Assembly (NCBI GenBank): GCA_029931535.1
Contig: JAQPZY010001664.1
Span: forward strand, 7,846,001-7,910,000
DNA: 64,000 bases
Direction: 5' to 3'
Source: Margaritifera margaritifera
Lineage: Eukaryota; Mollusca; Bivalvia; Unionida; Margaritiferidae
Shown here: one piece after another, positions 22,301 to 34,330 of the stretch
Position numbering within the stretch: the stretch's first letter is position 1
Layout of the letters: the number at the start of each line of letters is the position of its first letter
The notes under the pieces: generated by a model
What the model was told of the DNA's origin: nothing
Database searches by the model: none
What the model saw: the letters and a program-made list of their open reading frames with translations, nothing else
Position numbers and translations under genes: made by a program

Positions 22301-24136
22301 AAAAACAGGATTTTCAAATTAGCTGCTGTGGTGGACATACTGGATGTCAGATTGGCACCATTTTCATTTAGGATAAAGTAGGCAATGTTAGAAGTCTCTT
22401 GGTAAAAACCCCACGTCATAACGATCATCCATTCAGGGGAAGTAGTGACAACAAGACGTTCATGACAGCCATCATCGCAGCTGTATTGGATGTACGACTG
22501 GCATCATTTTCATTTAGGACCAACTAGGTATCATTAGAAGTCTGCTGGTGAAAACCCCATTTTGATATAGCCATCCATTTGGGAGTAGAGATAACAATAT
22601 TTTCAAGATAGCTGCCATGGTGGTCATATTGAGGGTTAGTCATTTTCATTTAGGACCAAGTAGACACCATAAGAACTCTTCTGATGAAAACCTCATGTCA
22701 AAATGACTTTCAATTTAATAGGAATAGCTAAAACAAGATTTTAAAGATGGGCATATATTGGACATCAGATCAGCACCATTTTAATTTATAATCAAGAAAA
22801 CATTATAAGAAGTCTTTTGCTGAAAACCCCATGATGATATGATATGATCATTCATTCAGGAGAAGTAGTGATAACAAGATTGTCAAGCTGGCCACTGTGA
22901 CAGTCATACGAGACCCCAGATCAGCACTATTTTTATTTAGGACCAAGCAGACATCATAAGAAGTCTTCTGGTGAAAACCCCATGTCAATATGACCTTCCA
23001 TTCAGGAGGAGTAGCAATAAAAAGATTTTCTAGATGACTGCTGTGGTGGCCACATTGGACATCAGATTGGCACCATTTTCATTTAGGAACAACTAGACAT
23101 AATGAGAAGTCTTTTAGTGAAAACCTCATGTTGATACAACCATCCATTCAGATGGAGTAGCGATAACAAGATTTTCAAGATGGCCACTGTGTGGTGGCCA
23201 TATTGGATGTCACAATGGCACCATGTTCATTTAAGACTAACTGGACATCATAAAGAAGTCTTTTGGTGAAAACCCGTCAACATAACTTTCTGTTCAGGAG
23301 GCGTTGCGATAAGAAGATTTTCAAGATAGCTGCTGTGGCAGCCATATTGGACTTTCAGATTGGCACCATTTTTATTTCGGACTAACTATACTTCATAAGA
23401 AGTCTTTAAGTAAAAACTCCATGTTGATATGACCATCCATATAGAAGGATTAGCGATAACAAGAATTTCAAGATGCAAGATGGCCACTGTGGTGGCCATA
23501 TTGGACCCCAGATCAGCACCATTTTCATTTAGGACCAACTAGACATCATAAGAAGTCTTTTAGTGAACACTTCATGTTAATATGACCATCCATTCAGGAG
23601 GAGTAGCGATAAAAAGATTTTCAAAATATTGGACATCAGATTGGCACCAGTTTCATTTAGGACCAACTTGACATCATAAGATGTCTTTCAGTGAATACCC
23701 CATGCTGATATGCCCATCCATTCAGAGGAGTAGCAATAACAAGATTTTCAAGATGGGTGCCATGGTGGCCATATTGGACATCAGATTGGCACCATTTTCA
23801 TACAGGACCAACCAGACATCATAAGAAGTCTTTCAGCAAAACCCCATGTTGATATGCCCATCCATTCAGGAGGAGTAGTGGTAACAAGATTTTCAAGATA
23901 GCCACTGTGGTGGCCATATCGAATTTGCAAGCAGCACCATTTTCATCTAGGACCAACTAGTCCATGTGATGAATGTGTGTGTAAAGTTTCATGGCAATCC
24001 TCCAAGTTATTTAGGAGGAGTAGTGATAAGAAACTTGTGGTAACGGATGGACAAACATCAGATGACAGGCAACGTACGTTGGATGGACAACAGACCATCC
24101 CATAAGCTCTTCTGGTCTATGACCAGTAGAGCTAAA
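22300..24136. repeat. Satellite array with element tail (copy A, right part)
   Basis: About 12 diverged units of about 145 bp. Each contains 'attttcaagatggcc', 'ggccatattgga', 'cagattggcaccattttcatttaggacca', 'cataagaagtctt' and 'gaaaaccccatgttgatatgaccatccattcaggaggagtagcgataacaag' (variants). The array ends in a non-repeated tail with 'aatgtgtgtgtaaagttt', 'ggatggacaa' and a terminal 'gaccagtagagct'. The tail matches 25530-25672. The structure is a short element with internal tandem cores. Confidence 0.85.
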
Positions 24137-24425
24137 AACAGAAAAAGGGCAGTTTTTTTCTATTTTTAAAAATTTCTAAATGAGGAAAGATGCAGAAAAT
24201 AGGGATCTACTGATTATACTGCATCAGACCATAACGTATTATAAAAAGCTTTCTGAGTGAGCCCTACTGCTCATTATGATATTTTCCCAAGCATATTACA
24301 ATTGATCAAATCATCACAAATCCTTGTAAACAATGCATAAAGGATTTGGATATATCATTTATGCAATCATTGGATCAAAATGAGCAAGTGAGAAAGACAG
24401 ACAGAGAGACAGAGAATAATATTAA
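24137..24425. other. Spacer between two satellite-bearing elements
   Basis: AT-rich sequence with a short 'gacagacagagagacagaga' run at 24396-24415. No gene is seen. Confidence 0.6.
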
Positions 24426-25672
24426 ATAAGAGTCCCTCTAAGGGACTGATGCTCTACTGGACTAAAAGAATTTCCTTAAATTCAAGATAAGACTATTTCT
24501 TCCTTTTAACTTTTGAGTGTTGAAACCATCTCTGATATTCTTCAGCTATAACAAAATTTTCAAATCAGCTGCTGTGGTACACATATTGGATGTCAGATAG
24601 GCACCATTTTCATTAAGGACAAAGTAGAGACATCATTAAAAGTCTTTTGGTAAAAACCCCCATGTCATAATGATTCAGGGGAAGTAGCGACAACAAGATT
24701 TTTAAAAGAGTCCTTGTGGCAGCCCTACTGGATGTATGACTGGAACCATGTTCATTTAGGACCAACTAGGTATCATAAGAAGTCTATTGATGAAAACTCC
24801 ATGTTGATATAAGGAGGAGTAGAGATAACAATATTTTCAAAATATGAATTTCCATTCAGGAGGAGTAGCAATAACAAGATTTTCAAGATGGATGCCATGG
24901 CGGCCATACTGAACATCAGACTGGCACCATTTTCATTTAGACCAACTAGACATCAGAAGTCTTTTAGTGAAAACCTCATGTTGATACAACCATCCATTCA
25001 TCAGCAGTGATAACAAGATTTTCAAGCTGGCCACTGTGTGGCCGCCATATTGGAAGTCAGATTGGCACCATTTTTATTTAAGACCAACTGGACATCATAA
25101 GAAGTCTTCTGGTGAAAACCCCACATCAATATGACTTTCAGTTCAGGTAGAGTTGTGATAAGATTTTCAAGATGGCTGCTGTGGTGGCCATATTGGAGAG
25201 CAGATTGGCACCATTTTCATTTAGGAACAACTAGACATTATAAGAAGTCTTTCAGTGAAAACCCCATGTTGATATAACAATCCATGTAGGTGGAGTAGCG
25301 CCAAGATTTTCAAGATGGCCACTGTGGCGGCCATACTGGACATCAGATTGGCACCATTTTCATTAAGGACCAACTAAACATCATAAGAAGTCTTTCAGTG
25401 AAAACCCTATGTTGATATGACCATCCATTCAGGAGGAGTAGTGATAAGATTTTAAAGATGGCTGCCATGGTGGCAATATTGGATGTGCGAGCAGGACCAT
25501 TTTCATTTAGGACCAACTAGACCATGGAATGAATGTGTGTGTAAAGTTTCAGTGCAATCCTCTAAGTAGTTTAGGAGGAGTAGCGATAACAAACTTGAGC
25601 TAACATATAATCGGACGACAGACAACAGACCATCCCATAAGCTCTTCTGGTTTATGACCAGTAGAGCTAAAA
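24426..25672. mobile_element. Uninterrupted satellite-bearing non-autonomous element (copy B)
   Basis: The left end has 'gctctactggac' (24450-24461); the right end is 'gaccagtagagc' (25656-25668 region), giving short terminal inverted repeats. Between them are a unique head (24462-24545), about 7-8 satellite units of about 145 bp, and a unique tail (about 25530-25650). The same head, array and tail occur in copy A, where a DIRS element separates head and array. No coding capacity, so mobility would need a partner enzyme. Confidence 0.65.
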
Positions 25673-26330
25673 ATAAGTCATCCCCTTTGATAGGGTACAT
25701 AAATCTGCATTCCAAACACATATCTTCATTAAAACTTTGCTTTATAGTTTTATGATGGAGAAATAAGAGCAGCAAATATATCTGGTAGAATATGTCAAAA
25801 TTATATTATGTTAGGAGATAACAGATTACATTCAAAGGAAGTGGGGTGGGGTGGCTATGCAACATTTTAAAGAGCTATTGGCAATAATTTGAAATTTAAA
25901 AAAAAATATCTGATGTATTTATTTTCTCAATTTGGCTTATATAATATAGAAGTTAGAAAATACACTGAGATCATGTTTCTGCATTTGAATGCACAGTAGT
26001 TTTGCAATTCTTTCGAACAAGTGTTATCATTTGTTTTCCTTTTTTTACTCAATTTATCAATGACCGTACTGATCGTTGATGTAGCATTAGTCATTTCAAT
26101 TTCTTAAATCTCTTATTTTTGAGCATGACTTACCTTTTAAGGTAGGCGTACTTTCAATTAAAAACATCAGTACATGATGGGAAAATGGTTTTTTGGGGGG
26201 GATCTAAAATAACTTGTATATATTACAATAATGTGAAAGATTTTTTCCAAAAGATTCATACTTGTTAATTTTGCCTTGATGAAAATATGTTAGTTCTGTC
26301 TTAACTGATGCATAATTTAAAAATTCAATT
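25673..26330. other. Gene-free AT-rich stretch
   Basis: No supported feature. A poly(G) run is present at about 26194-26202. Confidence 0.6.
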
Positions 26331-26335
26331 ATCTG

Positions 26336-26535
26336 GATCCACAGTGGCTCAGTGGTTAGCATGTCAGAATCATGACCAGTATGGGTGGAGTTTGAATCCT
26401 ACTGTTGGATTAGCCATGACTGACTGCCATTGTGTGTCCCTGAGAAAGGAATTTTACTCTAATTGCTTCAAAAAGATATAACCTTCATGTGTAGCTTTGG
26501 TGTACAACACTAGAAACAAATAAAACAAAACAATA
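26336..26535 (+). repeat. tRNA-derived SINE
   Basis: An A-box-like 'tggctcagtggttagc' (26344-26359) and a B-box-like 'gagtttgaatcct' (26387-26399) are spaced as in a pol III promoter. A body follows with 'gtgtgtccctgagaaaggaattttact', like the conserved central part of several animal SINE families, then an A-rich end (aacaaataaaacaaaacaa). The tRNA part is too diverged to name the parent tRNA. Confidence 0.65.
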
Positions 26536-28280
26536 AAATCATATTTTCACATCTAGTTTAGAATTTCTGTGTTTCTTCCATGAAGACACAAGTTTCTCAC
26601 TCCACATTATATCTTATATGCATGTAAGATATGCATTATATATTTTACAACGTTTATTTCTGAGGCTGACTAACTTTTGACACTGAAATGTCATAATAAT
26701 TAGCTTATTTTCAAGGTAGGCTAACTTTCAAAGTCAACTTTATTTTGAATTTCTAGGAATATCCATTTTATTGTTGAATGAAATTATTTTCTTTAAAACT
26801 GTATTCTTGTAGAAAATGATTGCACGTGTCCGTTATTATGTAATGTAACAAGTTGTTTTAGTCTGTGTTGTCCTTGTCTACAATTGTAAATTTATTCATT
26901 CTTTCAATTATTCATTCATTCATTTAGTCTTTCAGAGTGCATACCTATATTTAGTTCTTGCAATGCAAAACCTGCCAAACATGTATTATCCTCAAACTGC
27001 ACAAGCAAGCTTTACCTGCACTGCAGTTTGCCGTTTGCTGTCAAGAAGAAAGGACTTTTCATCCTTTCCCTCTCATTGTGCCATGAAAATGATAAAGTTT
27101 CATATTTCTGCAGGTATGTCACCTTGCTTAAGTTTTATTATTATTAATTGTTAAAATGACAATAACATTTTCATAATTCCTATTCCTGTTTAATATCATA
27201 TTTTGTTAAGCTTTGTACAACTTGGAATATTACTATGAATAATAAAAGCAAAACCTTTATGTTACCTATTTCAAATGACATATAAATTCTTTTCCATCAT
27301 TTCTTCATTTAATATTTCATGCACCATTCAAATACATCTTAAATTGTAATGAAACATAGTTTTGTAAGGTAGTTTGCTGTATGCTAGACTGTTAATCCTT
27401 TCCCTCTCAATGTGTCATGAAAAATGATAATTTTGTATATTTCTACATGTCATTAAAGTTGTATAACCATACGACTTGTTTTCCATCTCCTTTGAAAATT
27501 ACAATTATACACCAGACAAAACAGAAAGTGCTATCCCTGGATCCTACAGGAGATGCATGAAAGAATATTATCATATAGGTTAGATAATTTTGAATTGTCC
27601 CCTACTGGAGAATCAAACTCAGGTCCATGAGTTATGTTACCAATCACCTTGCATGCGTGCACCAATCCCCATACCCTCTTGATTTAGCACATCTCCCCAG
27701 AAAAGGATGGAACCATTTAGGATAAATCACTTGGATAAATATTACAAAATCTGGACCTTTTCTCTATTTTAATTATCCGTTTATAGATCTGATACACAAT
27801 TTGATATATGTTTGTATGTACAAATTTTCAGGTACCTATTATCAGGTCACAAATACCTACATACAAATACATGTAAGAATGTTTACAAAGGAATACATAG
27901 TGAAATTTCTTATGCTGATTTATAATTACATATTTGCATTTCTACTGAGCATACATTTTTGTCAATCATTGAGATTTGGGTAGAAAAAGCACAATGAAGT
28001 TTTAAAAATAAATTATGACCTGAGATTACAAAAACATAGCTGGTTTGGATTAAGAATCAACTGTAAACATGGTTTGATTGATTTTCACAATATGTAAAAG
28101 ACAAAGTACATAATATTATATAACATTTATGATACACACCCAGGAATAAACTATCTCTGCATATCTCAATATAAGCATGTTTACTCATAATACTGTAGGC
28201 ACAGTGCAAACTTGTGACCTTAGTTAAGTTACAAGAAACAAGTATGATTAAAAAGATAAATTGTTATACTGTCAGTTAAT
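26536..28280. other. Gene-free AT-rich stretch with a dispersed duplication
   Basis: Segments near 27026-27125 and 27370-27455 are related (both 'tttgc(c/t)g...', 'tcctttccctctca(t/a)tgtg(c/t)catgaaaa', 'tatttctgcaggt / tatttctacatgt'). No coding frame is supported; the 63-codon frame at 26963 has no recognisable motif. Confidence 0.5.
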
Positions 28281-28285
28281 ACAAC

Positions 28286-30516
28286 CATGTGCAACCTACA
28301 GCCTGCGACCTGGTTTTCTCTGGCCCACAAGGACTTCACCAAATATCAATGCATCCACCTTGCGAGTCTGAGCAGGAGTCTAGTCGCTCATAACTGTCAA
28401 TTTTGAACAGTTGTCACAAGTTGTTGTGTGAAATCTTTGCAATCTTGTGTCACAATGTGATTTATTATATTTGAATTTTTTACATTTGTGGTTGCGTTCT
28501 GATTAATTGAGATGGCATCATTCAAGAAGAGGAAGTATACAGTGAGTGTTGTGTATTTCAAGATAATAGGACTGATGATTACTTTTTTATCATGCAGAAG
28601 GGGAACCCTGTTCATTTGATTTGTTCCAAAACTATTTCCATTTTGAAAGAATTTAACCTGAAAAAGCACTATAATTCCAAGCATGCCAATTACAACAATT
28701 TCAAAGACCAGATGAAGAAAGATCAGACAGAAAATTTGAAAAAGGGTTTGGCTGGCCAACAAATGCTTTTCCACTTTATTGTCAGTGAATAAATTGCAAA
28801 GCACTCAAAGCCATATTCTGAAGGAGACTTTGTCAAAAAATGTCTCATTGCTGTCATTAAAGTACTGTGTCCTGATAAATGTAAGGACTTTGAACAAATA
28901 AGTCTTTCTTGTTGGACTGTGGTGAGACGTATTGAAGGAATGGCTGATGACATAAAATTAAACCTCACAGTTTGAAGTGTTTTCAATTGCACTAGACGAG
29001 AGCACAGATGCCAGCGATACAGCTCAGCTAGTTAGTTTTGTCTGCGGAGTTGATGCTAAATTCAACTGTACTGAAGAAATGCTTGCCTTTCAACCAATAA
29101 AAGGTACTACATGGGGAGAAGACATTTTCCAGGAAGTAAAAAGTGCTTTTGATAAATTTGACCTTAAGTGGAAGAGGCTAAGTGGGATATCAACCGATGG
29201 GGCTCCAGCAACAGTTGGGTCAAACTTAGGCATTATTGCTAAAATATGATCGGAGTTATCTGATATGAACATTGATACAGAAGATTTGTGTCAGCTTCAC
29301 TGCATTTTGCATAAACAAAACTTTTGTACAAAATCGATGAAATTCACTCATGTCATGACCAAGGTAGTTTGCTGCATAAGTTTGATTAAATCGAGAGCAC
29401 TGAACCACTGTCAGTTTCAAGAATTTCTGGAAGATGTTTAATCTGAGCATGAAGACCTCGCCTTTTACTGTGAAGTACATTGGCGGAGTAAGGGGAAGAT
29501 GCTGAAGCGCTTTTACCATTTGAAAGATGAGATATCTGTTTTCATGGACATGAAAGGAAATCCAGTGCCAGAATTAGATAACAATAACTGGCTGTGTGAT
29601 CTTGCATTTCTTGTGGATGTTACAACCCATCTAAATGAACTCAATGCTAAGTTACAAACTCAAGGGGAATTGGTTCACGAGTTGTATGGACACATTAAGT
29701 CATTTCAGAATGAACAGCAACTCTGGGAAAGCCAGCTAAGGAAAGGCAATGCTTATTATTTTCCCACATTTGCGAATCAAAACAATAAATTTTATTGTGA
29801 TTCATTTGCTGATGAGTTGAAATCTTTGATTGAAGAATTCAACACCACGTTCCATGATTTTTGAGCTCAAGAATCAAGTTTTAAAATCTTCTCTTCCCCA
29901 TTTGATGTTGATGTGGAACAAACTCCACCATCTTTGCAGATGGAGCTCACTGAACTGCAAGAGGACACAGATATGAAGACAAAAATCAAGAATATTTCAC
30001 TAACTGACTTTTATAACAGATATTTCAGACGAAAAGTATCCAAAACTTTCTGCTTTCGCTCTGAAGAGAATAACTATATTCGGGAGCACTTACGCCTATG
30101 AGCAATTTTTTCTAGAATGAAGTTGGTTAAATCTAAAACGAGGACGAGAATAACTGATTTACATCTAGAAAACACATTGCGTGTTGCAACTTCACTTATT
30201 TCCCCAAACAATGACCATCTTGTGAGAAACATGAAGTCACAAACATCTCACTGAATGCATCTGATTTTGTCATAAGTTTCATTTAATTTTGTTTGGTATT
30301 TTACAACATTTTGTATTCATTCAAGTTAAAAGCTGAATACAGCTCTCATTAATGTATGTTCTACTACTATTCTACTTGTGCCCTTTGTACACTAATAACT
30401 ATATTTACCTAAAAAATACAAGTATTTTAAAATTTTACATTTACATCATACCATGTGGCCCGCAGGTATATTTAAAAATTGCTATCCAGCCTGTGCCCTG
30501 GAGTAAGTTGCACATG
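28286..30516 (+). mobile_element. hAT-superfamily DNA transposon (decayed)
   Basis: The ends are imperfect inverted repeats: left 'catgtgcaac' (28286-28295) and right 'gttgcacatg' (30507-30516), with related inner blocks ('cctgcgacc..ggcccaca' left, 'tgtggcccgcagg' right). The interior is a plus-strand transposase relic of the GTF2IRD2-like type. I could not find a convincing 8-bp target duplication. Confidence 0.7.
28512..30255 (+). pseudogene. hAT transposase relic, GTF2IRD2/ZBED-like
   Basis: Pieces in order: MASFKKRKYTV at 28512; a zinc-finger-like VHLICSKTISILKEFNLKKH (28612-28671); the core FSIALDESTDASDTAQLVSF (28980-29039), whose D-E-S-T-D is the first catalytic region of this hAT group; SGISTDGAPATVGSN (29181-29225), the second; then CDLAFLVDVTTHLNELN (29597-29647); and the C-terminal hAT dimerisation block FSRMKLVKSKTRTRI (30109-30153) then THLEN-like LHLENTLRVATSL. 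The same order is seen in vertebrate GTF2IRD2 and related domesticated hAT proteins. Stops and frameshifts (near 28790, 29248, 29440, 29862, 30100) show it is dead. Confidence 0.75.
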
Positions 30517-30753
30517 CCAGACTTAATGCATGTGCCAATGCAGGAGTTGAAATCACAATATTTATTCCTAAACACATTATTTAAAAGTTTGATCATATCT
30601 GCAAAAGAATCATAACATTGTATAGTTTCTGTAAATTTATCTGACTATGACTTAGGACACCTTCATTTGTATATGTATTGTTAGTATACAATACAAAAAC
30701 AGCTGCAACCTCAAGGGAGCTAAAAATGAACCATACACAGTGCTTTTATAATG

Positions 30754-31060
30754 TTAATTCTCATCGGGTACTTTTAAAATAGAAAACTTGGATTACAAGG
30801 GTCTACTCTATCCTGGCTATTTATAATTGTTCATTTTCATCAGGTACTTTAAAATAGAAAACTTGGATTACAAGGGCCTACTTCTGTCCTGGCTATTTAT
30901 AATGTTAATTTTCAACAGGTACTTTAAAATAGAAAACTCGGATTACAAGGGCCTACTTCTGTCCTTGCTATTTATAATCTTAATTTTCATCAGGTACTTT
31001 AAAATATAAAACTTTGATTACATGGGCCTACTTCTGTCTTGGATATTTACAACATTCATG
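30754..31060. repeat. Tandem repeat, about 76 bp x 4
   Basis: Four units, each with 'caggtactttaaaatagaaaac', 'ggattacaagggcctacttctgtcc' and 'ggctatttataat' in slight variants. Copies are close in sequence, so expansion is fairly recent. Confidence 0.9.
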
Positions 31061-32685
31061 CAGTAAGTAACATCTAATCTTTTGGCTTCATAATAAAGAA
31101 CTTACATGACTGTATCCTTTGTATTAACAGATTTATGTATTTTTCTGGAATATTATTTAGAACTGCAGATAAGTAGAGAAATACTAATTGTAGAATTTGT
31201 ATCATTACCTACATCATGACATAATATGGAGATATTTACAGTCTTTACAAAATCCTTATGGCATCATAAAAATGATATTAAATAAAAAAACTTTTATATA
31301 GCGACAAAGTTGCCATTTACAAAAATACAAAAAAAGAGAGGGTAAGGTTAATCCTATGTTTACAAAGCTTATGATATGATGAAAAATTGCTAAGGATAGA
31401 TAGAAAGCAAGTTTACTAGCTTGATAGGTTGATAAATAGCTAAATCAAAGAATTTTTTATATATATGAGCCAGTTCATATGAAAACTGGCCCTATAACAT
31501 AGAGCGAGAAACGCTGGAAAACCCCGCTCAAAATATGACATCAAACTTTTGTACATCAAGATTACGGAGAAGTGATTTGCCATTTTCAAGAGTGATCAAA
31601 ACTGGTTTCAAGAGAAACTCTTTGAAAGTTTTTAATGGATTCTGGAGATGACAACACATTTTAGGTAAGTTAATCCTTAATATTAAATAAATATTTCAAA
31701 AACAATGACAAAATGAAAAATTGGAATTAATATGTATTTATCGTAACTGATCAATTCAATTATTCTATGCTGATCAACGAATGAATATAAACCTTATAAA
31801 ATATATGAATATATATAATATTTTGAGAGAAATGTTCTATATTTCCTTAGTAAATTGATAAGTATGAAATCTAATAATTATTTCATACATTTGCTATCAC
31901 TTATACTTTCTGTGACCTTTGAAAAAAACAACCAGACGGTAAGTTTAGTTAAAAGAAATAGTGTAAAGTGGGCAGATAAGTTATGTAGGACAAAAAAGAT
32001 CACTTGCTAGTGTTGTTTCGGTGGTACAATCGGTAGAACTGTAAACACATTTTAAACATTTTACACAACTATCCGATCGAACCCAGTTCAAATCCCAATG
32101 TCAATTTTTTCACACCATTTTTCCTTGTTCCTTAAACTAAATTGTATGTTTAGGAAAATATTTAATTTTTTGAGAATTGAAGATGATAAAAATTAGCATG
32201 TTTATCTTTGATTTTATAATCAAGCTTTTTATGCAATGAAAGTTTGTAGAAGTCCATTAAATCCTAACAATGACTAGGAGGTTGGATTATAAAAAGAGAA
32301 GAAACATAAGGACGTAATTTCAAGATATATTTTACTATAGCAAACTGAATTAACTTGTAATGTAAGGTTAAATGTTTCATTACCCTTGAATATAAACTGT
32401 TTGTGGTTTTATTTCTGTGGGTATTTTTAGCAGGCACATTCAGGAAATTATAGTATGTCAATCAGTATTATCTTTATCATCCATTATAAAGATGCTTATA
32501 TTATTCACAATGAAGGATCATAACGCTATTTAATTATTCTCGGGCGAATGTTATTGGATAGAATAAAGGTTTACATTATTTTGCCTGTGCTTTCATACAA
32601 AATTTTGTTTAGTTTATTGGTTTCATTTTTCTCAACGACTGAAGAAAATAAGTACATATGAAATGTGACATTAGTACATAGTCAT
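31061..32685. other. Gene-free AT-rich stretch
   Basis: No supported gene. A tRNA-like stretch around 32013-32100 (A-box-like 'tggtacaatcggtagaact', B-box-like 'cagttcaaatccc') may be an old tRNA-derived repeat. Confidence 0.5.
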
Positions 32686-32716
32686 GCACTCTTTATGTGT
32701 GTGTGTGTGTGTATTT

Positions 32717-33000
32717 GCAGAGGACACCATTGTTTCTGAGTAGTTGCTGATGCACCAGGTATAGTGTTTGTGAAGAAAGCCTCAGATCAGGAGGAGATTC
32801 CAATCAATATTATGAAGATCCTGGGACAGATGATTGAGATCGACAAGCGTCCAGACATGATGCAGAGTGCCTGACTGAGTAGACATCATCAAGAGTATTT
32901 GTATAAGAATGTGAGGGGATTTGTCAGGCCCTGATATCAGGACATCACATGTCCAAGACCCTCAGAGGAGTGAGGCACTTTATATTATTCTCTAGCATAC
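32717..33000 (+). other. Exon-like stretch of unknown origin
   Basis: After a (GT)n run and a splice-acceptor-like 'tatttgcag' (ending 32720), base and codon use turn clearly more balanced than in the flanks. The frame 32741-32869 reads VVADAPGIVFVKKASDQEEI and then PINIMKILGQMIEIDKRPDM before TGA. Another open piece, HHQEYLYKNVRGFVRP, lies in a different frame near 32885-32932. A TGA also lies just upstream, so it is not an intact exon. It may be a retropseudogene or decayed host exon; I do not recognise the parent. Confidence 0.35.
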
Positions 33001-33955
33001 TTTTAGTAAGACTATATTATAATAATGAAATATAATTTTAGCATCACCATATATTTATTGTTGTCATTTGATTATGTTAATTTGAAAACTAAATTAAGTT
33101 TCACAGAAGAATATGTCACAGCTCCAATATCATATCCATTCCCTGACTGAACACAGTTAAAAGATATATGTGCCAATAATAAAAGCTGCATCATAAATAG
33201 TGAACCCAGTTAACTAAACTTTTTTAGTAATAAATAACTAAACATCATTTCACGGCATGAAATAAGCTTTAATGAAAAATTCTGTAAATGGCTCTATCTA
33301 TGTAACCAGTTCAACTATTACATTACAGTTTGTGCAATGTTAATTTAATGTCATGACATTGCATTATGAAAGCGGTATGGATTCCCTCTCAAGCCAGTGG
33401 ATGAAAAAATTGACACACTATGGTGGTAAAATTTATGTTATTATATTTTCAAAACATTACTCAATCAGAAAATGCAAAAAGGTGAATATACGCATTTTAT
33501 GTCATAAGGCCGGTTTTTCCATGATATATATATCATATATATATATATATGGATAGATAGTTAGCTAACTAGCTAGACTGGCAGAAATAGGTTACAGTTT
33601 GAACAAATTGAGATGAATACAATGTTACATAGTATAGAAAAATGGCCAAAAGTTTATGTTAACTAAACTTCAACTTAATAGAATAACAGAATAACAGTTG
33701 ATTTACTATTAGAATTATGAGGGACAGAGAGAGGTTAGATGGATATGACTTTTAAGACATACACTCATAATGACATAACATAATTCCATAAAATGGAAAA
33801 AAATAAGAATAATCTAAGTTCTAAAAACTAATTAACTTGGGTTGTTAAAATCGGTAACTGCATTTTTATTTTTTAAATAAGAAGTGTGACATTAACTTTC
33901 AATTATAATTAGTCATTAACTTTCAATTAGAATTAGAATAGAAAAGCAATCAAGA
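33001..33955. other. Gene-free AT-rich stretch
   Basis: Nothing supported except a short (AT)n run at 33521-33551. Confidence 0.6.
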
Positions 33956-34007
33956 AGGCCAGGACCTGCATGCTGAGCCTACATGATCAAAGTACTGCTG
34001 TAAAACA

Positions 34008-34330
34008 TGTGACCTTGACCCCATGGCCAAAAGGCTGAGAGAGCATGTCACAGAATGAACTGTCTTAGCTTCGTTATGATTCAGCCAAAATATGAAGAAA
34101 ATCCACCAAGGGATTTAGGAATGAAAGGCAAATGAAAACACTTTAACCAAAACCTTAGCACAAATTTTTCTATGACTGTGACCTTGACACCAAGGTCATA
34201 TGGGCATGTGAGCTTGCCACAGAATTAATTGTATCAGCTTCAAAATGATTCATGCCAAGTTTGACGAGTTCTATCAAGGGGTTTTGGAAACGTAAATGAA
34301 AACCTTTAACCAAACCTTAATAAACTGTAT
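34008..34330. repeat. Two diverged units of a 'gtgaccttgac' repeat
   Basis: The units begin near 34008 and 34183. Shared landmarks are 'catgtgaccttgaccc / ctgtgaccttgacac', 'tgccacagaat', 'agcttc..atgattca', 'tttaggaa / tttggaaa', and 'aatgaaaac.ctttaaccaaa.cctta'. This kind of repeat is common in mollusc genomes. Each unit carries a TGACCTTGA nuclear-receptor-type half site. Confidence 0.7.

Larger units (their letters stand above)
16885..22305 (-). mobile_element. DIRS-type tyrosine-recombinase retroelement 1 (decayed)
   Basis: Minus-strand order is gag-like (about 21.47-20.1 kb), reverse transcriptase and RNase H (about 20.1-18.4 kb), tyrosine recombinase (about 18.4-17.3 kb), enclosed by inverted ends: 17229-17266 matches the reverse complement of 22262-22300 with only a few differences. 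An extra 35-bp perfect inverted pair (16901-16935 and 17145-17179) of related sequence lies at the left. DIRS elements integrate through circular DNA by recombinase rather than integrase. The insertion interrupts a satellite-bearing repeat whose uninterrupted copy is at 24426-25672. Confidence 0.75.

Noticed and set aside
22300..25620. CRISPR-like array
   Set aside because: Units of about 145 bp repeat over their whole length without unique spacers, and the genome is eukaryotic; it is satellite DNA.
22300..25620. Serum-response (CArG) boxes in the 'ccatattgg' core
   Set aside because: The core has five rather than six A/T bases between CC and GG, so it does not match the consensus.
32013..32100. 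Possible tRNA gene
   Set aside because: A- and B-box-like motifs are present but the acceptor stem does not pair and the anticodon arm is not clear; kept only as a possible tRNA-derived repeat.
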